5,209 nucleotides of DNA from an uncultured Pseudogracilibacillus sp. (GTDB lineage Bacteria > Bacillota > Bacilli > Bacillales > Amphibacillaceae), in the NCBI GenBank assembly GCA_937974845.1, contig CALJVC010000139.1, positions 1 through 5,209 on the forward strand. The letters run 5' to 3'. The notes under the pieces were generated by a model. The model searched no databases. It saw only the letters and a program-made list of their open reading frames with translations, and was not told where the DNA came from. The position numbers were made by a program, and so were the translations under genes. Of the stretch, positions 1 to 5,202 are shown piece by piece (position 1 is the stretch's first letter; each line of letters begins with the position of its first letter).

Positions 1-40
1 TTTACGTTTAACTTGCTCGCACATATTGGTCCATGTTCAA

Positions 41-53
41 TTTTCAAAGAGCA
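41..53 (-). promoter_or_regulatory. boxA antitermination element of the rRNA leader
   Basis: The minus strand reads TGCTCTTTGAAAA, which matches the rRNA boxA core (E. coli TGCTCTTTAACAA; Bacillus forms have CTTTGAAAA). BoxA RNA is bound by NusB and NusE (ribosomal protein S10) and lets RNA polymerase pass Rho-type and other termination signals in untranslated rRNA. Its position downstream of tandem promoters and 9 bases after a short hairpin fits the boxB-boxA order. Confidence 0.75.
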
Positions 54-62
54 ATCAACAAT

Positions 63-77
63 TCAACCTCGTGTTGA
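63..77 (-). promoter_or_regulatory. boxB-like hairpin upstream of boxA
   Basis: On the minus strand TCAAC and GTTGA form a perfect 5-bp stem around the 5-base loop ACGAG, ending 9 bases before boxA. Short hairpins of this kind are the boxB part of rRNA antitermination leaders. Their sequence is poorly conserved, so the call rests on position and shape only. Confidence 0.5.
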
Positions 78-85
78 CTTATATT

Positions 86-114
86 AGGTTATCACCTTTC
101 AAAAAGCTTGTCAA
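86..114 (-). promoter_or_regulatory. Third (leader-proximal) rRNA operon promoter, sigma-A type
   Basis: A perfect -35 box TTGACA (114-109, minus strand) is followed by a 17-base spacer and a weak -10 box TAACCT (91-86). The -10 is preceded by TGA, giving an extended -10 (TGN) that could compensate. Transcription would start near position 78, where a G lies directly before the boxB-like hairpin. A GTP-initiated start would fit Bacillus rRNA promoters, but this is inference. It is the weakest of the three promoters by -10 match. Confidence 0.5.
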
Positions 115-134
115 CTATTTTATCGAGGAATTTT

Positions 135-163
135 ATTGTATAACATTTTTTCTTTTTTGTCAA
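135..163 (-). promoter_or_regulatory. Second rRNA operon promoter, near-consensus sigma-A type
   Basis: On the minus strand TTGACA (163-158), a 17-base A-rich spacer and TACAAT (140-135) give 11 of 12 matches to the sigma-A consensus at ideal spacing. It is the best promoter in the window and points toward the left edge, with no reading frame between it and the edge, as expected for a stable-RNA operon. Start of transcription is expected near 127-129. Confidence 0.82.
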
Positions 164-170
164 AGGCTAA

Positions 171-192
171 AGAGTTGTTTTTGAACAACTTT
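171..192. repeat. Inverted repeat between the first and second rRNA promoters
   Basis: AGTTGTT (173-179) and AACAACT (184-190) form a perfect 7-bp stem around a TTTG loop, extendable by one G-U and one A-T pair. It would form in RNA started at the upstream promoter. No run of T follows on either strand, so it does not look like an intrinsic terminator. A role as a protein-binding site or RNA-folding element is possible but unsupported. Confidence 0.4.
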
Positions 193-206
193 CCTTAGCA
201 AGGTAC

Positions 207-235
207 ATATTACTACATTTTTTTTGCTTTGTAAA
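207..235 (-). promoter_or_regulatory. First (distal) rRNA operon promoter, sigma-A type
   Basis: On the minus strand TTTACA (235-230), a 17-base spacer rich in A, and TAATAT (212-207) match the consensus at 5 of 6 and 4 of 6 positions. A G lies 8 bases after the -10 box (199) and could be the start. The bases just upstream (about 236-280) are very AT-rich and could act as an UP element, as at strong rRNA promoters. Between 236 and 344 I see nothing else: no reading frame and no strong hairpin. Confidence 0.6.
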
Positions 236-344
236 GGGATAAGTAAAAGAATATTTGAAAATAAAATAAAGTCCTTAATTAAATAGTTAAACGAAAGTTG
301 CCTGCCTTACATCGATGAAACTAAAATTATATATAATTGTAAAC

Positions 345-376
345 AAAAATGAAGCCCGCTAGCGAGCTTCATTTTT
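345..376 (-). terminator. Intrinsic terminator of the chemotaxis receptor gene
   Basis: AAAAATGAAGC (345-355) pairs with GCTTCATTTTT (366-376) in an 11-bp stem. After one mismatch an inner CG/CG pair encloses a CTAG loop. On the minus strand the stem ends in TTTTT followed by GTTT. It begins two bases after the receptor's stop codon (379-381). The A and T runs are symmetrical, so it could work in both directions, but nothing on the plus strand to its left needs it. It separates the receptor transcript from the rRNA promoters downstream. Confidence 0.88.
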
Positions 377-378
377 AT

Positions 379-2502
379 TTATACTCTAAATTGTCCCATA
401 TGTCTATTTAAAGTATCTACTAATTCTTGTAATCGTTCGGATACCTTTTGCATTTCTTCTATAGAAACAAGTTGTTCCTTTGCTAACCGCGACACTTGCC
501 CGGTCTGTTCAGCTGAATGGGCGGAACTAGAAGCAATTTGTTCAGAAGCAGTAAGCACTTCCTCAGAAGTAGCTGACATCTCTTCTGAAACAGCAGCCAA
601 CTCTTCGATTTCCTTCGCCACCAAGTCAATAGAAGTACGAATATTATCAAATACCGTTCCTAATCGTTCCACTTCTTCTATACCTTGCTCGACCTCAACC
701 ATACTAGAGTCCATTGACTGGTCCGCTCGTAACGTATGGCTCTGAATCAACTCAATCAGTTCACGAATATGGACTGCTGAACCTTTCGTTTCATCGGCTA
801 ATTGTCTAACCTCGTCAGCTACAACTGCAAAACCTTGGCCTGCCTCACCGGCCCGGGCTGCTTCAATTGCTGCGTTTAAGGCAAGTAGATTCGTTTGTTC
901 CGAAATTTCTGTGATCGTCTCAATAATCGCTCCCACTTCATTAGCATCTGTCCGCAAACGTTCAATGACTAGCTTTGTATCCGTCGTTTCTTCTTTTATA
1001 CGATTCATCTGTTTTGTAGCACTATCTACACTTTGGCTTCCAGCAATTGCACGTTCACGCATCTCGTAGGCAGATTCAGACACTGTTGATGCTGCGTCGG
1101 CTACCTTCTGAACTCCTGCAGACATATCTTCCATCGATTTGACACTTTCATCAGCTACTTCCTTTTGTTGGCTTGCCGAATCATTTAACATCTCTACAGA
1201 GCCCACTACTTCATTAACAATCCTAGAAGTTTTATAAGCACTTTCCTTCACTGTTGCTGAAGAATCGAGTAACACTTTACTATCTTTTTGAATATTACCG
1301 ATTAAGTTCCGCATATTTTCCATAATGACGTTAAAAATTCTTGCAAGTTCACCAAGTTCATCTTTTCGTTTAATAAAATCTCCTTTTAAATCGACACTAA
1401 AATCTCCTTGAGCCATCCGTTCTCCGTGATGTACCGTCGCTTCAATCGGACGGACGATATTACGCGTAACCATTAAAATAATTAATGTCAAGGCCACGAT
1501 AACAACAATAGCACTAATATAAATGACCGCAATTAAACTATTTGAAACTGCTAACGCCTCATTTTTCGGTACGACAATAACCGTTGCCCAGGGATATGTG
1601 ATCTCATTTATTTTTAAAGGAGAAAACATTCTATACACATCTTGATTGCTTATTTCTGAGTCACCTTCAATGAGTACTTGTTTAAATTCAATAATATCTC
1701 GAATTAACTCATCTAAAGAAGGATGCTGTTTCATCGCTGGAACATCATAATAATTCTCACCAATCAGGTCGTTACTTTCATGGGAAAGAACATTACCATT
1801 CGCAGTGATCAACCCGGCAAAACCCGTTTCATAAAAAGTAAATTCCCGGATAAACTCATCGATTTTTTCCAAAGTCATGTTCACACCGGTAAGTCCGATT
1901 ACCTTATCCTCGACAATGACAGGATAGACAATTGAAGTAATTAAATACTCTTTCTCTGCAATTGTATAACGAAATGGTTCCCAAATTTGTGGTTGTCCTT
2001 GATTTAAAGCCGAAGTTAATTTGGCTTGAAAATCTCCTTCCTTATTATAATCTGGGATTGGTTCAACTATATACGTACCATCTTCATTTTTTGACCACGA
2101 AGGTATAAACTTACCTGTTTTATCGTGACCTTTCTTTCCTCTGTACTTTTGGTCTTGACCATCAAAGGCATCCTGCTCCCAATACATCCAAGTTGAAACC
2201 GCCGATTCGTTACTATTCAATAACTGTTGTAACATGAGGTTAGCCTCTTCTCGATTAGGTTCGATTCCCGCTTCAATGTATCCTTCGAAGGTTTTAGAAA
2301 CAGTTTTAACCGCAGACATCATCGTTCCTAATTCACTTTCGATCTGACCAGATAATCGCTCCCCATGGGAATACAGCATTTCTTCTGCAGTTTGTTTTAC
2401 TTCCTTTTGCACATTAATTGATACATATAAAATTAGTCCGATAAAAATCAGCAAAGTTGGTAATAAAATTAATGCAAGAATTCGTGTTCTTAATTTTTTC
2501 AT
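379..2502 (-). CDS. Methyl-accepting chemotaxis protein with dCache sensor, HAMP and signalling domain
   Basis: Transmembrane chemoreceptor that senses an extracellular ligand and controls the CheA kinase through CheW. From the chosen ATG it has 707 residues. Residues about 7-29 are the first membrane segment after a basic start (MKKLRTR). Residues 30-310 form a large extracellular domain of dCache_1 type, recognised by the GHDKTGKFIPSW stretch near 125-136. A second membrane segment lies at about 322-345 and HAMP at about 346-400 (RPIEATV, DELGEL). A long coiled coil then carries the highly conserved kinase-control tip at about 532-572 (EQTNLLALNAAIEAARAGE). The C-terminus GQFRV resembles Bacillus receptors and lacks an NWETF-type CheR-binding tail. 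The ligand cannot be told. An in-frame ATG at 2538 would add 12 residues, but it lacks a ribosome binding site and lies at the predicted transcription start. AAAGGGG lies 13 bases before the ATG at 2502, which is rather far. The gene stands alone, divergent from the next gene. Confidence 0.95.
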   Translation of the reverse strand: MKKLRTRILALILLPTLLIFIGLILYVSINVQKEVKQTAEEMLYSHGERLSGQIESELGTMMSAVKTVSKTFEGYIEAGIEPNREEANLMLQQLLNSNESAVSTWMYWEQDAFDGQDQKYRGKKGHDKTGKFIPSWSKNEDGTYIVEPIPDYNKEGDFQAKLTSALNQGQPQIWEPFRYTIAEKEYLITSIVYPVIVEDKVIGLTGVNMTLEKIDEFIREFTFYETGFAGLITANGNVLSHESNDLIGENYYDVPAMKQHPSLDELIRDIIEFKQVLIEGDSEISNQDVYRMFSPLKINEITYPWATVIVVPKNEALAVSNSLIAVIYISAIVVIVALTLIILMVTRNIVRPIEATVHHGERMAQGDFSVDLKGDFIKRKDELGELARIFNVIMENMRNLIGNIQKDSKVLLDSSATVKESAYKTSRIVNEVVGSVEMLNDSASQQKEVADESVKSMEDMSAGVQKVADAASTVSESAYEMRERAIAGSQSVDSATKQMNRIKEETTDTKLVIERLRTDANEVGAIIETITEISEQTNLLALNAAIEAARAGEAGQGFAVVADEVRQLADETKGSAVHIRELIELIQSHTLRADQSMDSSMVEVEQGIEEVERLGTVFDNIRTSIDLVAKEIEELAAVSEEMSATSEEVLTASEQIASSSAHSAEQTGQVSRLAKEQLVSIEEMQKVSERLQELVDTLNRHMGQFRV

Positions 2503-2546
2503 TACCTGTCGATGGCCCCTTTCTAAGACGAAGTTCATCCATTACC

Positions 2547-2573
2547 ATATCTACTTTATATACGATAAGTTAA
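2547..2573 (-). promoter_or_regulatory. Possible sigma-D (motility) promoter of the chemotaxis receptor
   Basis: On the minus strand TTAA (2573-2570), a spacer of exactly 15 bases and GTAGATAT (2554-2547) match the Bacillus sigma-D consensus TAAA-N15-GCCGATAT at 3 of 4 and 6 of 8 positions. Sigma-D is the usual sigma factor for chemoreceptor genes. An overlapping sigma-A reading exists: TATAAA (2560-2555) with a poor -35 TTAATC 17 bases upstream. Either would start transcription around 2540-2548. Confidence 0.42.
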
Positions 2574-2676
2574 AAACGATTAAAAATAAGACAAACTACC
2601 TAAATCCTTACAACTATATTTTAGCGGTAAAACGACTCTTTGACAACGTTCTAATATTCCCCTTTGAATATATTGG

Positions 2677-2705
2677 AAGACACACGGTATAAAATTTCCT
2701 ATAAT
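2677..2705 (+). promoter_or_regulatory. Sigma-A promoter of the RNase H / lipoprotein / membrane protein operon
   Basis: AAGACA (2677-2682), a 17-base spacer and a perfect TATAAT (2700-2705) give 10 of 12 matches to the sigma-A consensus. Transcription would start near 2712, about 50 bases before the TTG start at 2761. The ATG at 2704 lies inside the -10 box and so cannot be a start codon for this transcript. A second, weaker reading is TTGAAT (2664-2669), an 18-base spacer and TATAAA (2688-2693). Confidence 0.6.
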
Positions 2706-2748
2706 GAAAACAAATAAACATAGTAGGACGGACCAATACTCAACGATG

Positions 2749-2754
2749 AGGAGG
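2749..2754 (+). promoter_or_regulatory. Shine-Dalgarno site that fixes a TTG start
   Basis: AGGAGG, a full match to the core of the Bacillus ribosome binding site, lies 6 bases before the TTG at 2761. The in-frame ATG at 2746 overlaps this site and has no site of its own. This decides the start of the RNase H gene in favour of TTG. Confidence 0.85.
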
Positions 2755-2760
2755 AGTGCA

Positions 2761-3171
2761 TTGATAGAAATAAAAATTGATGGTGCTTCAGGAGGAAATC
2801 CAGGACTTAGTGGGGCCGGTGTTGTCTTAAAAATCAACGGTGAAATAAAGGAATACTCCTTCCCTTTAGGGATGATGAGCAATCATGAAGCAGAGTTCAC
2901 AGCTATGATCAAGGCCCTTGAAGTATGTGCCAATTACGGCTATGAACATGGGCTAGCCTTTCAAACAGATTCAAAACTCTTACAAGAAGCTTTCGAGAAA
3001 AATTACGTAAAAAACGAGACCTTTAAACCTTTATTAGCTAAAATCAATCGTTTAAAGGAACCTTTTCCATTTTGTTTTATTAAATGGATTCCAAAGGAGC
3101 ATAATAAACATGCTGATCGTCTCGCCCGCGAAGCTATCTATAGACAAAAAACTTCGACAACAACGCCTTAG
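2761..3171 (+). CDS. RNase HI family protein (YpdQ-like)
   Basis: Ribonuclease H type 1 fold, 136 residues from a TTG start. The family cleaves the RNA strand of RNA-DNA hybrids in the cytosol using two metal ions held by four acidic residues. All four can be seen: D7 in IKIDGASGGNPG, E45 in NHEAEF, D70 in FQTDS and D119 in HADRLAREA. The WIPKEHNKHAD stretch before the last one matches the short bacterial/archaeal branch (the W-P-x-E/H-N-x-x-A-D pattern) rather than E. coli RnhA, which has a longer basic handle. B. subtilis YpdQ is of this type, and from memory its activity in vivo is doubtful, so activity here is not assured despite the intact residues. In-frame ATGs at 2704 and 2746 are rejected because of the promoter and the ribosome binding site. 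It is the first gene of a likely three-gene operon, with no terminator before the next gene. Confidence 0.9.
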   Translation: MIEIKIDGASGGNPGLSGAGVVLKINGEIKEYSFPLGMMSNHEAEFTAMIKALEVCANYGYEHGLAFQTDSKLLQEAFEKNYVKNETFKPLLAKINRLKEPFPFCFIKWIPKEHNKHADRLAREAIYRQKTSTTTP

Positions 3172-3232
3172 TTCATTACCCGGGAAATAAGCTTCCTATA
3201 CTTCTAAATAAAAATTTTCGTGAGGTGATTAG

Positions 3233-3781
3233 ATGAAACGTTTCATAACTATTCTTCTTCCCCTTAGCGTCTTCGGACTACTGACAGCCTGTCAAGGAAG
3301 TGAAAATACCCTCGAAGACACGAATTTAGTTGAAGAAAATGGAGTAGAAACAATCATTGAAAAAGATACTGCAGCGGACGATCCAAACGAAACCGACGAA
3401 ACAAAAGATGAAACTTCTCCTCCAGATGATGAACAAGCTTATATGGAAAGAGAGTTAAATAAACAATACTTTCGTGAAGTAGAAATCGACATTGAATACG
3501 ATCGGGATCAGGAATATAGTGCCGAAATTTCCTTCGATGACGGAAGAATTGAAGCCGAAATTGAAGATGAAATCAAGGGAGAAAGCTTAAAAGGTAAAGA
3601 AGCCTTTGACTATATTGTTGAACGGATGAGCCAAATTGATATAACAACAACGAGCGATATGAATAGTGTTACCAAAGATATTTTAAGCCTTTTTGATTTA
3701 TCAGATAATTACAAGGAGCTCGATATCGAAGTAACCCTTCAAAACGGCTCGAAGATAGAAATCGAAGATAAAAAGCATTAA
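3233..3781 (+). CDS. YusW-family lipoprotein
   Basis: Predicted secreted lipoprotein of 182 residues. A basic start (MKR), a hydrophobic stretch at residues 4-16 and the lipobox L17-T18-A19-C20 indicate cleavage by signal peptidase II and lipid attachment at C20, which would place it on the outer face of the cytoplasmic membrane. Residues about 23-68 are a low-complexity, strongly acidic linker rich in E, D and T. From about residue 79 to the end is a domain resembling YusW of B. subtilis (PF14039), with patterns such as EIDIEYDRDQEYSAEI, DGRIEAEIEDE and LKGKEAFDYI. The function of that family is unknown to me. The ribosome binding site AGGTGA (3223-3228) is well placed before the ATG. The gene follows the RNase H gene by 61 bases and precedes the membrane protein by 35 bases, with no terminator on either side. 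Confidence 0.88.
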   Translation: MKRFITILLPLSVFGLLTACQGSENTLEDTNLVEENGVETIIEKDTAADDPNETDETKDETSPPDDEQAYMERELNKQYFREVEIDIEYDRDQEYSAEISFDDGRIEAEIEDEIKGESLKGKEAFDYIVERMSQIDITTTSDMNSVTKDILSLFDLSDNYKELDIEVTLQNGSKIEIEDKKH

Positions 3782-3816
3782 AATAGTAGGCAAGATTCTA
3801 AAAATTAGGTGAGAAC

Positions 3817-4284
3817 ATGAGTATTTGGTTTTTTATTAATGGAATTGTCCTACTTTGCCTCCTTCTCAAAATTTTCTTTGGTCCCTTTCTATTTTATAGA
3901 ATCGTCGGAGGACTGGGCATGCTTTTTATATTATATAACTGGACGAGACAGGCCTTTTACGCAACAATTCGCTCTTCGATTTCACGGCGGAAAAAAATTC
4001 GTTTAGCCAACATTTCTAAAGCCGTGCTACCCTTCCATAAATGGACCGGTACTACGGCTTTACTTCTTATTATCTTACACCTATACTTGGTGATGCGGTA
4101 CTTCCCCTTCGATATCCAAAATATGAAAATATTAACCGGTTTATTAGCCTTTATTAGCTTGATTCTCTTAGTTCTTTTCGGCTGGTTAAGGTTTATAAGA
4201 ACTACCGTAGCAAGAAGATATATCCATTGGACCCTTGCATATATCGTATTTTTTTCTACGATAATACATATCTTTTTCGTTTAA
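3817..4284 (+). CDS. Small membrane protein resembling a ferric reductase/NOX-type di-haem core
   Basis: Integral membrane protein of 155 residues with about five membrane segments (roughly 3-17, 24-41, 79-97, 103-125, 138-155). Its third and fifth segments each carry two histidines 14 positions apart: H74 and H88, and H137 and H151. The H-x13-H pair in segments III and V is the haem-ligand pattern of the ferric reductase/NADPH oxidase family (PF01794 type). Basic loops RRKKIR and RFIRTTVARR put loops 2-3 and 4-5 in the cytoplasm. H74/H137 would then lie near the inner face and H88/H151 near the outer face, a fitting geometry for two stacked haems moving electrons across the membrane. No flavin or NAD(P)H domain is attached, so a separate donor would be needed. 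The site AGGTGAG (3807-3813) precedes the ATG. The membrane nature is clear; the haem role is inferred from the histidine spacing and the exact family is uncertain. Confidence 0.85.
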   Translation: MSIWFFINGIVLLCLLLKIFFGPFLFYRIVGGLGMLFILYNWTRQAFYATIRSSISRRKKIRLANISKAVLPFHKWTGTTALLLIILHLYLVMRYFPFDIQNMKILTGLLAFISLILLVLFGWLRFIRTTVARRYIHWTLAYIVFFSTIIHIFFV

Positions 4285-4290
4285 AATACA

Positions 4291-4318
4291 GGACTAGGGA
4301 TTAACCCTAGTCTTTTTT
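4291..4318 (+). terminator. Intrinsic terminator of the three-gene operon
   Basis: GACTAGGG (4292-4299) and CCCTAGTC (4305-4312) form a perfect 8-bp stem around the loop ATTAA, followed directly by six T (4313-4318). It starts 6 bases after the stop codon of the membrane protein (4282-4284) and separates that operon from the next gene. Confidence 0.92.
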
Positions 4319-4354
4319 CACTTTAAGAAGAATTATCGAATTTTGCCAAATCCT

Positions 4355-4384
4355 GTTACATAAAAACGTTTTCTTTGATATGCT
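4355..4384 (+). promoter_or_regulatory. Possible sigma-A promoter of the release-factor-like gene
   Basis: GTTACA (4355-4360), an 18-base spacer and TATGCT (4379-4384), with TGA directly before the -10 box (extended -10), give a moderate sigma-A match and a start near 4391. An overlapping alternative is the extended -10 TATGA-TATAAG (4385-4395). It has a better -10 but no clear -35, and would start at about 4402, at the very edge of the ribosome binding site. A promoter is expected here because a strong terminator lies just upstream. Confidence 0.4.
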
Positions 4385-4416
4385 TATGATATAAGGTATA
4401 GAAAGGGGAATGTCAG

Positions 4417-5202
4417 ATGGAACAAACTTTTCGACGAGATATCATTCGAAAGGAAATAAGTAATTTACAAGGTCCTGTATTAAGTTTTTATTTAAACACA
4501 AATCCAACTAGTGAAGAGTGGAAAATACGTCTAAAAAATGGTCTAAAACGAATGGAAGAATACCACCGTATCTCAAGTCCGGACGAAGCCCGTCTTCTTA
4601 AACAAATTATCGAACAAGTACAAATAAAGGTTCGCGAACTTCAAAGAAATTTAAAAACTAGTCTCATTTGTTTTGCGTCAAAAGATGAAGTTCTATTATA
4701 TCCCTTTCATTTCCCCGTTGAAAATGATTTCCAATGGAAGGAAGAACCAGCTACCGAGCAGTTAGAAAAACTTTTTGAAACCTATACTCGTACCGGTGTA
4801 ATTCTCTTACAAGCCCACAGTGTTACACTGATTACATCAACACTCGGTGAATTAGAGGACGAAATTCACTTTGAGATGGATTTTGATACGGAAAACTGGA
4901 AACAATATAAAGGTTTGGCCTTCGGCGCTATTATTTCTAGCAGTGCGAACCACCGCCATAAATTTGAAAGACGAATGCAGGAAAATCAAACACGATGGTA
5001 TCGAAACCTTGTATCAAGGATTCAAAACTATGCGAAAGAAAAGGGATGGAAGTCTGTCTATCTAGTAGGACCCTCAACGTTAACAGAAGGTTTTCGTAAA
5101 GAATTAAAAATTGATATTACTGAAGTAATTAACCGGAACTTGGCTAGTAAATCCGCTCAGGAAGTACTTGACAGAACGATTTTTGCCCCGAAGGAAGCTT
5201 AA
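4417..5202 (+). CDS. Release-factor-like protein resembling the bacterial aeRF1/VLRF1 family
   Basis: Predicted cytosolic protein of 261 residues with no signal peptide or membrane segment. The start GPVLSFYLNTNPTSEEWKIR, a basic/acidic helix region to about residue 80 and a C-terminal alpha/beta part resemble the bacterial relatives of archaeal/eukaryotic release factor 1 (baeRF/VLRF1 families), which are proposed to act on stalled ribosomes or in translation quality control. The segment from about 167 to 202 (LAFGAIISSSANHRHKFERR and on through WYRNLVSRI) can be laid over the eRF1 region that follows the GGQ loop (RFxRxR, then Y and V), but the GGQ itself is absent. After it come YLVGPSTLTEGFRKEL and VINRNLA, as in the next strand and helix of that fold. 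AAAGGGG (4402-4408) lies 8 bases before the ATG. The gene stands alone after a terminator. The family call is from pattern memory and needs a profile search; no function is proven. Confidence 0.85.
   Translation: MEQTFRRDIIRKEISNLQGPVLSFYLNTNPTSEEWKIRLKNGLKRMEEYHRISSPDEARLLKQIIEQVQIKVRELQRNLKTSLICFASKDEVLLYPFHFPVENDFQWKEEPATEQLEKLFETYTRTGVILLQAHSVTLITSTLGELEDEIHFEMDFDTENWKQYKGLAFGAIISSSANHRHKFERRMQENQTRWYRNLVSRIQNYAKEKGWKSVYLVGPSTLTEGFRKELKIDITEVINRNLASKSAQEVLDRTIFAPKEA

Larger units (their letters stand above)
1..134 (-). other. Leader region of a ribosomal RNA operon (16S gene expected just beyond the left edge)
   Basis: No protein gene is present here. Read on the minus strand, the stretch follows tandem sigma-A-like promoters and carries a small hairpin and a boxA element, the arrangement known from Bacillus and E. 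coli rRNA operon leaders. Past boxA the leader continues through TGTGCGAGCAAG, which could be a boxC-like segment, to the window edge. I do not see the conserved 5' end of 16S rRNA (GAGTTTGATC) inside the window, so the mature rRNA must start to the left. A 16S-23S spacer also carries boxA-like sequence in Bacillus, but it would not be preceded by several promoters. The identification is an inference from this combination of signals. Confidence 0.7.

Noticed and set aside
1723..1935. Plus-strand reading frame of 70 codons
   Set aside because: It lies entirely antisense to the sensor domain of the chemoreceptor, has no ribosome binding site and resembles no known protein.
2640..2645. Perfect TTGACA on the plus strand
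   Set aside because: No acceptable -10 box lies 16-18 bases downstream (the 17-base position reads TTTGAA).
2580..2882. Minus-strand reading frame of 100 codons
   Set aside because: It overlaps the divergent promoter region and the start of the RNase H gene on the opposite strand, and its hydrophobic translation is a by-product of that coding sequence.
3180..3198. Possible terminator between the RNase H and lipoprotein genes (GGAA...TTCC)
   Set aside because: The stem is only about 4 bp with no T run after it, so read-through into the lipoprotein gene is more likely.
3172..3202. Possible promoter for the lipoprotein gene (TATACT at 3197-3202)
   Set aside because: The -10 is fair, but the only -35 candidate (TTCATT) matches poorly at a 19-base spacing, so it was not listed as a feature.
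4375..4402. TTGATA-N16-TATAGA as promoter of the release-factor-like gene
   Set aside because: Its start at about 4409 would leave the ribosome binding site (4402-4408) out of the transcript.
4871..5065. Plus-strand reading frame of 64 codons inside the release-factor-like gene
   Set aside because: It is an alternative frame within a well-supported gene and has no ribosome binding site or recognisable product.
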